In this document: in pieces, positions 51,599 to 64,000 of the stretch
Numbering within the stretch: the first letter of the stretch is position 1
Layout: each line of letters opens with the position of its first letter
NCBI RefSeq assembly: GCF_000143415.4
Contig: NW_003314262.1
Span: 1,167,960 to 1,231,959 of the forward strand
DNA length: 64,000 nucleotides
Source of the DNA: Selaginella moellendorffii
Lineage: Eukaryota; Streptophyta; Lycopodiopsida; Selaginellales; Selaginellaceae
Reading direction: 5' to 3'
The notes under the pieces: generated by a model
Told to the model about the DNA's origin: nothing
The model's database searches: none
Seen by the model: the letters and a program-made list of their open reading frames with translations, nothing else
Made by a program: the position numbers and the translations under genes

Positions 51599-54500
51599 AT
51601 GCTGTGCAAGGGAGATGCGGTCCGTGTGGCCGCTTCCTCCCTCGTCGCGCCGGCGCTGCTGCCGCCGCCGCCAATGCCTCCGCCGATTCCACTCAGGGAT
51701 CTGCGCAGCGGCAAATTGCCGTTGCCAGCTGAAGCTACAGAGGTGGACGAAGAGATCGAGGTGGATCTCCGGGAGGTTTATTTCCTTATCATGCATTTCC
51801 TGAGGAGCGGCCCTTGCGAGAGAGCCACTGGCCAGCTCTGGAACGAGCTCCTACAGCACAAGCTCTTGCCCCGGAGGTACCATGGATTCTTCTCCAGGAA
51901 TGGGACTCCCCCCGCCGACGAGAATGACGATGGTTTGTCGTTCCCACTCAGCTACGCGCAAGTTGCCGAGAGGTATTGTGTGTCGCCAAGTTCTTTGTTT
52001 TTTTGGTTTGTCTTGCTGACAAAAGGATGGATTTTTTTTTTCGATTTTCAGATATAAGAACGTTGACAACAACCACTTGGTTAAGCTCTTGCAGCAACTA
52101 CTTGTTCACGACAAGTCCGCGTCCTTGCTTGATGCGAAAGTTCCCAAGCAATTGACCGCCGCGGACGTTCCTACGCTTTTGGGGTCAGGAGCATTCTCGC
52201 TTTTGGAATGTAAGCCGTGTGCTTTTCGAATCTTGCCGTTGCTGATCCGAGCAAACTTCATACAGCGGAGCAAAGCAATGCTACTAGTATCTCTACCAAG
52301 AGAATAGAACAAATGCGATGGCCGCATTGGCAAGCTGACCAAGTTCATGCTCTCGCGTTCCGTGAACTTGGTGGTGGATTTGCAAAGCATCACAGACCGC
52401 CATCCACACGGACTGTGAAACATGTTATCATCAAGCCATCTGTACTGGTGAACAGAATAAGAATCATCCAGGTGCTAAGGGGTCATCGTAATGCGGTATA
52501 TTGTGGTATGTGTTTCTTTTCTTTTTGATTTTCAAGACCTATTAACGAAGCGATAAACGTGCAGCCGTTTTTGATCGTACTGGACGGTATCTTGTCACTG
52601 GCTCGGACGACCGGCTTGTGAAGATATGGTCCGTAGAAAATAGACTTTGCCTTCGTAGCTGTAGAGGACACGAGGTACTATTTTCTGCATCCGTTTCGAA
52701 TATTGTGCTTAAAACCTGGCTTTTAGGGGGATATAACCGATTTGTCTGTAAGTAGTTCGAACACTCTAGTTGCATCAGCTTCTAACGATTCCTCCATCCG
52801 TGTTGTAAGTATTCCTTTGTTGTGTTTTTGTTTCTTCTTTTGATTTATTTCGCTTCTGCCTATAGTGGGGATTACCAGATGGTGTTCCGGTTGCAATACT
52901 TCGTGGCCACACGGCGGGCGTAACGGCCATCAAATTTAGTCCTCGACCGGGCTGTGAGCACCATCTTCTATCGTAAGTGTTAATAATTTGGTTTTTCCAC
53001 TATACTTGTATTAAAATCTCGTGGTTTCAAGTTCGTCTGAAGACGGAACATGCCGTATTTGGGATGCTCGGGATTCTTCTGTCAATTCACGTGTCTACAT
53101 GCCGAAACCGGATGTCGAACCCGAATGTAAAGAGTCTGCCGATGTTTTTTTGGTCTTCTAAAAGCTTGTTTCCAGCTGCAGGAGCTGAGAATCGAGCACA
53201 GGCTACAAATCAGATTCAGTGCTGTGCGTTTAATGCAGATGGCTCATACTTTGTCACTGGGAGTTCGGACAAGCTTGCCAGGGTAAGCATTTAAAGTGGA
53301 CTTTTTATATTTCTGACAATTGTTGGAACAGGTTTGGGACGCAAGAAAGTGGGCGGACGAGTACACCGGGAGGCCAAATCATGAGCATGACATTCTTAGT
53401 GGACACGAGAATGTAGTTAACTACGTGCAGTTCAGGTTCGCCTCTTTGGCTTGGTCCTCGTTGACATCAATCGTCCTTTGTTCCAGTGGTTGTGCAGAGC
53501 CAATCAAAGTTTCTCCCGTCGACTTTTTGAAGGATGACAACGTCCCTGACAACATACCGAAGTTCAAAACAACCTGGTATACTGTGCCGCTCATTGCTAT
53601 CTGGTTTTAACGTTGGTTTTGTTCAGGTTTCCTCAAGATAGCATAGTTACTTGCTCAAGAGACGGCACTGCTATTATCTGGTCTCCTCGTCCTAGGAAAC
53701 AGGTGTGCATGGCCTTTCTTTCTGTGTAACTAATGCCATGACTTCTCCTCATTCCTCCAGCTGAAGCTAGGTCGGTGGGTGAAAGCTTATCATTTGAAAG
53801 TACCGCCCCCTCCGATGCCACAGCCTCCCGTTCGAACTGGTGGACCTCGACAAAAACTGCTTCCGACTCCTCGAGGTGTTAATATGATAGTCTGGAGTTT
53901 GGACAATCGTTTTGTACTCGCCGCAATTATGGGTAAGATACCTCACGAACTAATTTTATGGAATAACATGGATGTGCAGATTGCCGGATATGTGTCTGGA
54001 ATGCGGTTGATGGCAGTCTGGTGCACTGTTTAACCGGCCATACCAAGCAGGTATTGAAATGGAATTTATTGATTCCATTCTTTCTTAACATCTGTTATTT
54101 AGACTTACGTGCTAGATGTACATCCATGCAATCCTCGCATTGCAATGAGTGCGGGCTATGATGGCCGAGTTATTGTGTGGGATGTAAGTGTATTCGCTCA
54201 AAAAAAATGATCACGAATTTTGTTTTAGATCTGGGAGGGCCGTCCAGTAAGGACATTTGAGACGGGAGATTATAATCTTGTCGATGGCAACTTTTCACCG
54301 TAAGCTTGTTCTCATATCCATATACTGTTCTCATGTTTGCCAATTTTCAGGGATGGAACCTCATTGGTTGTTTCCGATGAGGTCGGCCAGGTCTACCTTT
54401 TTTCTACGGGAGCACCACCAAGTCAAGACGACGAAGATGCGAAATACGACCAGGTATCAGGAAGATTAGCTTCAGATCCTTCTCTTAACAGCTTTTTGTT

Positions 54501-57500
54501 TGTTTGTTTGTTTGTTTGTTTGTTTGTTTGTTTTTCGGGTTTTGTTTAGTTTTTTCTTGGAGATTATCGGCCTCTTGTTCGAGATACTCATGGAAACGTT
54601 CTCGATCAGGTAAATAAAATGATGTAAGTGCTTTTATTTAGTTTTAGTCCTGAGTGTTGTTCTTTTCCGGTATTGTTCTTGCAAAAACTGAGTATCTTTC
54701 TTTTACAGGAAACTCAGTTGCCTCCTCATCAAAGGAATCTTCAAGATCTCTTGTGCGATGCAAGTAAGCTGGTGACTTCGCACCTCGTCCAACTTATTTT
54801 TCTGTTTCATTTTCAGGCTTGATTCCCTATCCAGAACCTTATCAAAGCTCGTACCAGCAACGTCGTCTGGGACTCCTAGGTTGCTACTGGCAACCACCAT
54901 CAGTTCAGCTCGCAGTGGGAACGTTTGATGATCCAGTGTTCATTCCTCAAGATCAGCCTCAAGCAGTAGTTGCCGCTCTACAAGCAATCGAGCAAACAAA
55001 CGAGCAAGGCAACAGATGGGTAGAACAACCGGCGGATGGTGAGGCAATGGACTGGGATGAAGAAGTCACTGGATTGAGTGACGATTCTGGTTCTGATTAC
55101 TGCGCGAGCGAAGAAAGCTCGAGTGACGAGGATGGAAATGAAGAAAGTGGTACGATCTGTGAATCGGAAACAACCGACAAAGAAATTGACGAAATTGATT
55201 CTGATGGGGTTCGTAACCGAAGAAGAAGGAAAAAGAAGAGAGAGGTACGTACGTCCAGCTTTTGCGTCTCTGATAACTTCAATGGTGATTGTCCACTACA
55301 GATACTCGCAACCTTGGTGAGGAAGCAAAAGCGCAGGCGCTTGGAGGAGTCAAACAATGCTCTTGTGATGCCTGAGGAAACGCAGAGGTTGAGGTCTAGA
55401 AAGCGGATAAGAAAGTCAAACCCGGACCATGCATTGAGGCCTATGAGGATGGCAGCTCGGAATGCCTTGACCATGTTTTCGAGCTTACATGAGTACGAAG
55501 ACGACGAAGCACGCCGCCTGGCCGCTGAGGATGCCAAAAGACCTGGTACATCTGGAGAGAACGAGAACCAGAGGCTTCTACGCAACGGGAAAGTTCTTAC
55601 AGAAACTCAGGAACCTGAAGACGATGAACCTCCGAAGAAGAGTCCCGCAGAGACTTCGGACGTGGGTGAATGCAGGCGGCCAAGGTCTCAGCGAAAGTTA
55701 GTACTCAAGTTGAGAAACTGTGCACAAACGTCCAACAACGAGGATACTTTTCGGAGCCTCGAAATACCAGAACAAGGCACTTCTAAGGTCCCCGTGGCCG
55801 AGGCTAATGACAGTCATCCAGAAACAGATGGTTTTATCGCGGACGAGAATCCCACTGAAGCTGTTTCGTCTGACGACAAACAGGGATACATATGGAAGAA
55901 GGGGAAAGCAGCCAAGCGTGCTCGCATGCCTTATCACAGCAGCAGCAGCAGCTCCGAAGAGGATAAACTGGTAGACGTTCCTTGCGATATCAAGAAAGGC
56001 TTTGAAGCGACTCGTGTAGAAAATGGAGACACAAAGGTGGTGGCAAGGGCGATCATTAGCGAGTCCGAGTCGGAGAGGTCTCTTTCAGCTGACTACCTTG
56101 ACGAACAGCAGAGACGAGAGCAGAATCACACTCTTATGAGCAATGAGTCCTTACAGAATGGAGAAGCTCCAGATGGTGACAATGACCCTGATTACCACGA
56201 AGAGGTTTCACCAGGCAGTAACAGTGAGTCGCTGGAGGATGCTTACAAGCCCGAGGAAGAGCAGGCAAGTGAGGACCTGGACGTGGACGATATACAAATG
56301 AAGCGCAATATGAACAAGGCCGTCTACTCAAGGAGAAGGCCTCGCAAAGTTGCGACTCGGACCGAGTGTTATGAGGCCGACGAGCACGCTTCAGGTGGCC
56401 GCAGGAGAAGTACACGGCTGGCGCAGGGTCGCGTGGTTAGTCTCTCCAACAGCAGGTCCACAAGAAGCAGGAGAAACGTCGGCCGTCCCTCACACTGGGA
56501 AGCTAGCTCGTCTTACGACGACTCGGACTGGGATCGAAGCAGCGACGACAATGGACGCCGAAAGCCCGAAAGAAGAACTTCGAGCAGACTTAAAGTGAAG
56601 CTGCAGAAGAACGTGGGGTCGAGGTACAAGGATTTCCACGTGAGGAGAAACTTGAGCACGGTGCATCGGAGTCCGAGCAACGTGTCCTGGTTACTCTTGA
56701 CAGAGGTGGAGCGGACGCGCTACATCCCACAGTATGGTGATGAGGTGGTGTACTTCCGACAGGTAAGAGATCCAGTCTTGAATTATGTTTGAATTGAAAC
56801 TGTCGATCGCAGGGACATCAAGACTACTTAGACAACAAGCGGCTCGACGACGATGGTCCCTGGAGAAGCGTGAAAAGGGAACTGCAAGCGGTCGAGTTCT
56901 GCGAGATCACCGGACTGGAGTACATCATTCTCGAAGTGTCGGGGAACACTTGTTGCCGGCTGACTCTCGAGTTCATGGACGGGTACAGGATTCGCGGCAG
57001 CAGCTTCAGCGTCGACTTGCCGGAGCTGACAGACTTCGCCGACTTTATAGTGGAGAAAAGCCGCTACGAGGCCTCCATGGCTAGGAAGTGGTCCAGTCGG
57101 GACAAGTGCCAAGTGTGGTGGAGGTCGGACGAGGAAGAAGGTGGTCGCTGGTGGGAAGGGACGATAACTCAGGTGAAGGCAAAGTCGCCCGAGTTTCCAA
57201 ACAGCCCCTGGGACAGCATCAGTGTGCTGTACAAGGACGAGCCATCGACGACGAACCACTGCCCCTGGGAGCTTCACGACGTTGAGAATCCTTTAACTTG
57301 GGAGTCGCCACAGATCGAGCAGGACAAGGTGCGTGAGCTGCTCGACATCGTGGACGAGGTGCTCCACTCGAACCAATCCAAGGTTTGTTTTTGCGCGATC
57401 GATCATAGACGTGAGGAAGGTTTTGCTTTTGCTTTTGGCTTGACGAGCTTTTGCTTTTCGCAGGACGAGTATGGCTTGTGGAGGTTGCAGCAGGCCGTGA

Positions 57501-57774
57501 GCAAGCCGGATTTTCTTGACAGGCAAGTTGGAAAAATCTCTTGCGATTGAGAAAGAAGCTAAAGGTTTTCAATCAATGCAGGATTGCGCTACCAATCTCC
57601 ATGGACGTGATTCGCGAGCGGCTGGAGAACAACTATTATCGTAGCGTGATGGCGGTGTCACACGATCTTAGGATACTGATCGACAACTTCCGGACATATT
57701 TTGGGAAACAGCATTCGTCGGTGCTCAAGGTGGAGCGGCTGAGAGAACGCTTCTCTGAGGCACTGCAAATGTGA
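51599..57774 (+). CDS. BRWD/PHIP-type WD40-repeat bromodomain protein, copy 1
   Basis: A many-exon gene with introns of 45-100 bp, starting MLCKGDAVRVAASS and ending FSEALQM-stop. The N-terminal helical segment YFLIMHFLRSGPCERATGQLWNELLQHKLLPRR (LisH-like) is followed by eight or so WD40 repeats (about 52470-54430), among them [33 protein letters not shown] and LRGHTAGVTAIKFSP. A long acidic/basic disordered region follows (about 55000-56650), then the BRWD-specific Tudor-like block GDEVVYFRQGHQDYLD...PWRSV (about 56740-56990). A bromodomain-like end comes last (about 57590-57770, ISMDVIRERLENNYY...VMAVSHDLRILIDNFRTYF). Family members read modified histones in chromatin. The bromodomain is short, as expected for a plant member of this family. 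Confidence 0.93.
54498..54534 (+). repeat. (GTTT)9 intronic microsatellite
   Basis: Nine GTTT units within a BRWD intron. The duplicate at about 61979-62006 has six. Confidence 0.9.
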
Positions 57775-58224
57775 GCTTTGTAAAAATTTCCTCGAGGTCT
57801 TAGTTAACGAAGAATAGAAACATTTTCCTTACACATCCATCTACATTGTCAAACACGAGATTATTCCGAGGATCACTCTCATACCTGGAAAACCATGAGG
57901 AAGAAGGAAGTCGAGGAGATGGGGCGCCATTCTTCTCCTCTTCCTCCTCCTCTTGTCATCGAGGCCGCGTGGAAATCGCGAGAATCCACTGACAAGGAAC
58001 TCGAGTTCCCGCCAGACCACTGTACGAACGGCGGCCCACCAAGAAAGTGGCCAGTGGCCCATTGTACGTAACATTGCCTTTATTCCAAAAAAGGGATCGC
58101 TAGCATAGGGTTCTTGCGAAGATAGGGCGGGTGGCTCGAAATTCTGGTAAGCGTCATTCCGTCTTGCAAAGCTGCTGCAAACCCCGATTTCTCGCAGCTG
58201 CAAAGCCTTGTTGCGGACCTGGCG
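57775..58224. other. Intergenic between BRWD copy 1 and small repeat gene
   Basis: The 3' flank of BRWD copy 1 and the 5' flank of the next gene. Long minus-strand ORFs here are the antisense of the repeat gene. Nothing else is recognised. Confidence 0.5.
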
Positions 58225-58785
58225 ATGGAATTTCTGATTGCGATGGTGCTTGTTAGCACCATTGCGATCAGTGTGCTGTGCATCGTGACCACAGCTTGTG
58301 TGCTGGTGCTGGCATCTGCCATGCGTGCAGGAATGGGAGCCGTGACTGAGAATCTCCAGGTGATGGCCTCTGGCATTCATGCGGCAGTGAGGGCGGACGT
58401 GCAAGGGATCCATGGTGCAGTGAGGGAGGATGTGCCAGCAATCCGTGGAGCCATAAAGGAAGACGTTGTTGCTGTGGTTGGAGCAGGAATGGGATCCATC
58501 CGTGCAGCAGTGAGGGAGGTCCATGGTGCCTTGAAGGAGGACTTTGTTGCTGTGGTTGGAGCACTGAATGTTGCGGCTATGCGTGCTGCAATCAAGGAGG
58601 ACCTCCAGGCACTTCACGACACAGTGAAGGAGGATGTTATAGCAGCCCACAACCAAGTCATGATCGACTGTTCCACATCCCTCTATCAGGTAAGCATTTG
58701 TTAGATCTAGATTTTGTGCGGCCTTTAAAATACTGGATCAGGGTTTGGATGGCTTGATCCAGTCGTGTGCAAAGAGCACAGTGGT
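58225..58785 (+). CDS. Small membrane-anchored protein with 11-residue amphipathic repeats
   Basis: An ORF from ATG 58225, open to 58704. A splice donor at about 58690 (CAG|GTAAGC) and an acceptor at about 58739 would add GLDGLIQSCAKSTVV, followed by another donor (GTAAGT); later exons were not found. Residues 3-32 are hydrophobic (FLIAMVLVSTIAISVLCIVT, then TACVLVLASAM), a single TM anchor. The rest is built of 11-residue units of the form V-R/K-x-D-V-x-x-I-x-G-A: VRADVQGIHGA, VREDVPAIRGA, IKEDVVAVVGA, LKEDFVAVVGA, IKEDLQALHDT. I do not recognise the family. It sits exactly between the two BRWD copies. Confidence 0.55.
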
Positions 58786-59254
58786 GGGTAAGTGGCGCTG
58801 CTGCTGGTTCAATGATCAGTAGTTGATTCATAGAAACGACAAAGCTGTTCTTTTTTTTTCTCAGGAAAAATTTTTCTGATTCGGATCTTCGTTCTTCGAA
58901 ATAAAAAGGCTCATATGTCGTGAGCTTCTGATAGTAAGTCTTTTTCCGGGCAAGAACATACACATGAACGTGGTCTGGCATTGTCTAATTGGTACTTCCT
59001 TGTAGGTGGATGAGTGTAACTATTTATTCAGGAGACTATTTATTCAGGAGGTCCTTTGGAGCTGCGGATATCGCATATAGTCACTCGGTTCAAATGCTTT
59101 GTATGGTAACGGAACATTCAATCGAAGCTTTCAAGTTTTCTGTCTTCAAGTAGACTCGGGTGCAATCTTCATGCAGCTTAGCTAACCTCTCGTGCAGACT
59201 GACTAACATTCGTGGCTTTACGGTCTGATGTTGGAGTTGATCATCACCTGCATG
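58786..59254. other. Spacer before the BRWD duplicate
   Basis: No gene recognised. A short local repeat (TATTTATTCAGGAG, twice at about 59019-59049) lies before the duplication edge. Confidence 0.5.
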
Positions 59255-62200
59255 AACAAGACGAGGAGATCGAGTTGGGGAAGTTATCATGCACTTCCTG
59301 AGGAGAGGCCCTTACGAGAGAGCCACTGACTAGCTCTGGAACGAGCTCCTACAGCACAAGCTCTTGCCCCGGAGGTACCATCAGGAATGGAACGCCCCCC
59401 GCCGACGAGAATGACGATGGTTTGTCGTTCCCACTCAGCTACGCGCAAGTTGCCGAGAGGTATTGTGTGTCGCCAAGTTCTTTGTTTTCGGTTTGTCTTG
59501 CTGACAAAAGGATGGATTTTTTTTTTTCGATTTTCAGATATAAGAACGTTGACAACAACCACTTGGTTAAGCTCTTGCAGCAACTACTTGTTCACGACAA
59601 GTCCGCGTCCTTGCTTTATGCGAAAGTTCCCAAGCAATTGACCGCCGCGGACGTTCCTACGCTTTTGGGGTCAGGAGCATTCTCGCTTTTGGAATGTAAG
59701 CCGTGTGCTTTTCGAATCTTGCCGTTGCTGATCCGAGCAAACTTCATACAGCGGAGCAAAGCAATGCTACTAGTATCTCTACCAAGAGAATAGAACAAAT
59801 GCGATGGCCGCATTGGCAAGCTGACCAAGTTCATGCTCTCGCGTTCCGTGAACTTGGTGGTGGATTTGCAAAGCATCACAGACCGCCATCCACACGGACT
59901 GTGAAACATGTTATCATCAAGCCTTCTGTACTGGTGAACAGAATAAGAATCATCCAGGTGCTAAGGGGTCATCGTAATGCGGTATATTGTGGTACGTGTT
60001 TCTTTTCTTTTTGATTTTCAAGACCTATTAACGAAGCGATAAACGTGCAGCCGTTTTTGATCGTACTGGACGGTATCTTGTCACTGGCTCGGACGACCGG
60101 CTTGTGAAGATATGGTCCGTAGAAAATAGACTTTGCCTTCGTAGCTGTAGAGGACACGAGGTACTATTTTCTGCATCCGTTTCGAATATTGTGCTTAAAA
60201 CCTGGCTTTTAGGGGGATATAACCGATTTGTCTGTAAGTAGTTCGAACACTCTAGTTGCATCAGCTTCTAACGATTCCTCCATCCGTGTTGTAAGTATTC
60301 CTTTGTTGTGTTTTTGTTTCTTCTTTTGATTTATTTCGCTTCTGCCTATAGTGGGGATTACCAGATGGTGTTCCGGTTGCAATACTTCGTGGCCACACGG
60401 CGGGCGTAACGGCCATCAAATTTAGTCCTCGACCGGGCTGTGAGCACCATCTTCTATCGTAAGTGTTAATAATTTGGTTTTTCCACTATACTTGTATTAA
60501 AATCTCGTGGTTTCAAGTTCGTCTGAAGACGGAACATGCCGTATTTGGGATGCTCGGGATTCTTCTGTCAATTCACGTGTCTACATGCCGAAGCCGGATG
60601 TCGAACCCGAATGTAAAGAGTCTGCCGGTGTTTTTTTGGTCTTCTAAAAGCTTGTTTCCAGCTGCAGGAGCTGAGAATCGAGCACAGGCTACAAATCAGA
60701 TTCAGTGCTGTGCGTTTAATGCAGATGGCTCATACTTTGTCACTGGGAGTTCGGACAAGCTTGCCAGGGTAAGCATTTAAAGTGGACTTTTTATATTTCT
60801 GACAATTGTTGGAACAGGTTTGGGACGCAAGAAAGTGGGCGGACGAGTACACTGGAAGGCCAAATCATGAGCATGACATTCTTAGTGGACACGAGAATGT
60901 AGTTAACTACGTGCAGTTCAGGTTCGCCTCTTTGGCTTGGTCCTCGTTGACATCAATCGTCCTTTGTTCCAGTGGTTGTGCAGAGCCAATCAAAGTTTCT
61001 CCCGTCGACTTTTTGAAGGATGACAACGTCCCTGACAACATACCGAAGTTCAAAACAACCTGGTATACTGTGCCGCTCATTGCTATCTGGTTTTAACGTT
61101 GGTTTTGTTCAGGTTTCCTCAAGATAGCATAGTTACTTGCTCAAGAGACGGCACTGCTATTATCTGGTCTCCTCGTCCTAGGAAACAGGTGTGCATGGCC
61201 TTTCTTTCTGTGTAACTAATGCCATGACTGCTCCTCTTTCCTCCAGCTGAAGCTAGGTCGATGGGTGAAAGCTTATCATTTGAAAGTACCGCCCCCTCCG
61301 ATGCCACAGCCTCCCCTTCGAACTGGTGGACCTCGACAAAAACTGCTTCCGACTCCTCGAGGTGTTAATATGATAGTCTGGAGTTTGGACAATCGTTTTG
61401 TACTCGCCGCGATTATGGGTAAGATACCTCACGAACTAATTTTATGGAATAACATGGATGTGCAGATTGCCGGATATGTGTTTGGAATGCGGTTGATGGC
61501 AGTCTGGTGCACTGTTTAACCGGCCATACCAAGCAGGTATTGAAATGGAATGTATTGATTTCATTCTTTCTTAACAACTGTTATTTAGACTTACGTGCTA
61601 GATGTACATCCATGCAATCCTCGCATTGCAATGAGTGCGGGCTACGATGGCCGAGTTATTGTGTGGGATGTAAGTGTATTCGCTCAAAAAAAATGATCAC
61701 GAATTTTGTTTTAGATCTGGGAGGGCCGTCCAGTAAGGACATTTGAGACGGGAGATTATAATCTTGTCGATGGCAACTTTTCACCGTAAGCTTGTTCTCA
61801 TATCCATATACTGTTCTCATGTTTGCCAATTTTCAGGGATGGAACCTCATTGGTTGTTTCCGATGAGGTCGGCCAGGTCTACCTTTTTTCTACGGGAGCA
61901 CCAAGTCAAGACGACGAAGATGCGAAATACGACCAGGTATCAGGAAGATTAGCTTCAGATCCTTCTCCTAACAGCTTTTTGTTTGTTTGTTTGTTTGTTT
62001 GTTTTTCGGGTTCTGTGTAGTTTTTTCTTGGAGATTATCGGCCTCTTGTTCGAGATACTCATGGAAACGTTCTCGATCAGGTAAATAAAAATGATGTAAG
62101 TGCTTTTATTTAGTTTTAGTCCTGAGTGTTGTTCTTTTCCGGTATTGTTCTTGCAAAAACTGAGTATCTTTCTTTTACAGGAAACTCAGTTGCCTCCTCA

Positions 62201-64000
62201 TCAAAGGAATCTTCAAGATCTCTTGTGCGATGCAAGTAAGCTGGTGACTTCTCACCTCGTCCAACTTATTTTTCTGTTTCATTTTCAGGCTTGATTCCCT
62301 ATCCAGAACCTTATCAAAGTTCGTACCAGCAACGTCGTCTGGGACTCCTAGGTTGCTACTGGCAACCACCGTCAGTTCAGCTCGCAGTGGGAACGTTTGA
62401 TGATCCAGCGTTCATTCCTCAAGATCAGCCTCAAGCAGTAGTTGCCGCTCTACAAGCAATCGAGCAAACAAACGAGCAAGGCAACAGATGGGTAGAAAAA
62501 CCGGCGGATGGTGAGGCAATGGACTGGGATGAAGAAGTCACTGGATTGAGTGACGATTCTGGTTCTGATTACTGCGCGAGCGAAGAAAGCTCGAGTGACG
62601 AGGATGGAAATGAAGAAAGTGGTACGATCTGTGAATCGGAAACAACCGACAAAGAAATTGACGAAATCGATTCTGATGGGGTTCGTAACCGAAGAACAAG
62701 GAAAAAGAAGAGAGAGGTACGTACGTCCAGCTTTTGCGTCTCTGATAACTTCAATGGTGATTGTCCACTACAGATACTCGCAACCTTGGTGAGGAAGCAA
62801 AAGCGCAGGCGCTTGGAGGAGTCAAACAATGCTCTTTTGATACCTGAGGAAACGCAGAGGTTGAGGTCTAGAAAGCGGATAAGAAAGTCAAACCCGGACC
62901 ATGCATTGAGGCCTATGAGGATGGCAGCTCGGAATGCCTTGACCATGTTTTCGAGCTTACATGAGTACGAAGACGACGAAGCACGCCGCCTGGCCGTTGA
63001 GGATGCCAAAAGACCTGGTACATCTGGAGAGAACGAGAACCAGAGGCTTCTACGCAACGGGAAAGTTCTTACAGAAACTCAGGAACGTGAAGACGATGAA
63101 CCTCCGAAGAAGAGTCCCGCAGAGACTTTGGACGTGGGTGAATGCAGGCGGCCAAGGTCTCAGCGAAAGTTAGTACTCAAGTTGAGAAACTGTGCACAAA
63201 CGTCCAACAACGAGGATACTTTTCGGAGCCTCGAAATACCAGAACAAGGCACTTCTAAGGTCCCCGTGGCCGAGGCTAATGACAGTCATCCAGAAACAGA
63301 TGGTTTTATCGCGGACGAGAATCCCACTGAAGCTGTTTCGTCTGACGACAAACAGGGATACATATGGAAGAAGGGGAAAGCAGCCAAGCGTGCTCGCATG
63401 CCTTATCACAGCAGCAGCAGCTCCGAAGAGGATAAACTGGTAGACGTTCCTTGTGATACCAAGAAAGGCCTTGAAGCGACTCGTGTAGAAAATGGAGACA
63501 CAAAGGTGGTGGCAAGGGCGATCATTAGCGAGTCCGAGTCGGAGAGGTCTCTTTCAGCTGACTACCTTGACGAACAGCAGAGACGAGAGCAGAATCACAC
63601 TCTTATGAGCAATGAGTCCTTACAGAATGGAGAAGCTCCAGATGGTGACAATGACCCTGATTACCACGATGAGGTTTCACCAGGCAGTAACAGTGAGTCG
63701 CTGGAGGATGCTTACAAGCCCGAGGAAGAGCAGGCAAGTGAGGACCTGGACGTGGACGATATACAAATGAAGCGCAATATGAACAAGGCCGTCTACTCAA
63801 GGAGAAGGCCTCGCAAAGTTGCGACTAAGACCGAGTGTTATGAGGCCGACGAGCACGCTTCAGGTGGCCGCAGGAGAAGTACACGGCTGGCGCAGGGTCG
63901 CGTGGTTAGTCTCTCCAACAGCAGGTCCACAAGAAGCAGGAGAAACGTCGGCCGTCCCTCACACTGGGAAGCTAGCTCGTCTTACGACGACTCGGACTGG
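59255..64000 (+). pseudogene. BRWD/PHIP-type gene, copy 2, 5'-truncated, runs off window
   Basis: Nearly base-for-base copy of 51748-56528, exons and introns included; the window ends inside the disordered region. Its 5' part is damaged. The first ~150 bp of coding sequence with the ATG are absent, and the next segment is degenerate and shortened (GACGAGGAGATCGAG...AAGTTATCATGCAC). An in-frame TAG (59332-59334) stands where copy 1 reads Gln, and about 12 bp are missing near 59380. Downstream, exon indels against copy 1 are 3-bp steps (at the Pro-Pro and CAG sites), so the frame is otherwise kept. It is probably a recent partial duplicate; expression from a later start is possible. Confidence 0.8.
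61979..62006 (+). repeat. (GTTT)6 intronic microsatellite
   Basis: The counterpart of the (GTTT)9 at 54498, three units shorter. Confidence 0.85.

Noticed and set aside
57841-58656. 271-codon minus-strand ORF rich in Cys and His
   Set aside because: Antisense of the 11-mer repeat gene. The plus strand has a TM segment, regular repeats and splice sites, whereas this frame shows no structure beyond the mirrored repeat.

Overview
The window is nuclear DNA of a land plant. Genes are split by many very short introns (about 45-80 bp, GT...AG). Gene spacing is tight, and the set is plant-specific: plastid tetrapyrrole enzymes, mTERF, XTH, a CER3/WAX2-like wax enzyme and plant SPT6-like. The compact introns, together with repeat islands of decayed LTR elements, suggest a lycophyte such as Selaginella. 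That taxon call is inference from gene style; nothing was searched.

Positions 1-21.4 kb are a repeat island with no intact host gene. It holds a non-autonomous LTR element (about 1.0-7.6 kb) and a broken forward-strand Ty3/gypsy chromovirus (about 7.77-12.6 kb). A 100-N gap and a stretch of poor-looking sequence follow. Then come a related LTR element on the minus strand (about 13.2-16.5 kb), an AT-rich zone with a (CA)n(TA)n microsatellite, and another reversed LTR copy (19.8-21.1 kb). All five LTR copies carry a tandem array built on a 6-bp period.

Positions 21.9-51.3 kb are dense in genes. In order: XTH (+), a TBC-domain RabGAP (-), a small plastid protein (-) divergent from coproporphyrinogen III oxidase (+), SPT6-like (-), a small membrane protein (-), an intronless mTERF (-), F-box copy 1 (-), a PP2C pseudogene (+), F-box copy 2 (-), an EMC7-like gene with a frameshift (+), CER3/WAX2-like (+), porphobilinogen deaminase (-) divergent from an atypical SDR (+), and an XRN 5'-3' exoribonuclease (+). 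The second F-box lies beside a relic of the mTERF 5' end, so a segment was duplicated. Two more F-box 5' scraps lie at 21.7 and 44.0 kb.

Positions 51.6-64 kb hold a complete BRWD/PHIP-type WD40-bromodomain gene. It is followed by a small gene encoding a membrane anchor plus 11-residue amphipathic repeats, and then by a nearly identical but 5'-broken second BRWD copy that runs off the window end. HEMF and HEMC serve the same plastid heme/chlorophyll pathway. SPT6-like, BRWD and XRN are transcription, chromatin and RNA-turnover genes. There is no sign of an operon-like system, and co-location is probably incidental.
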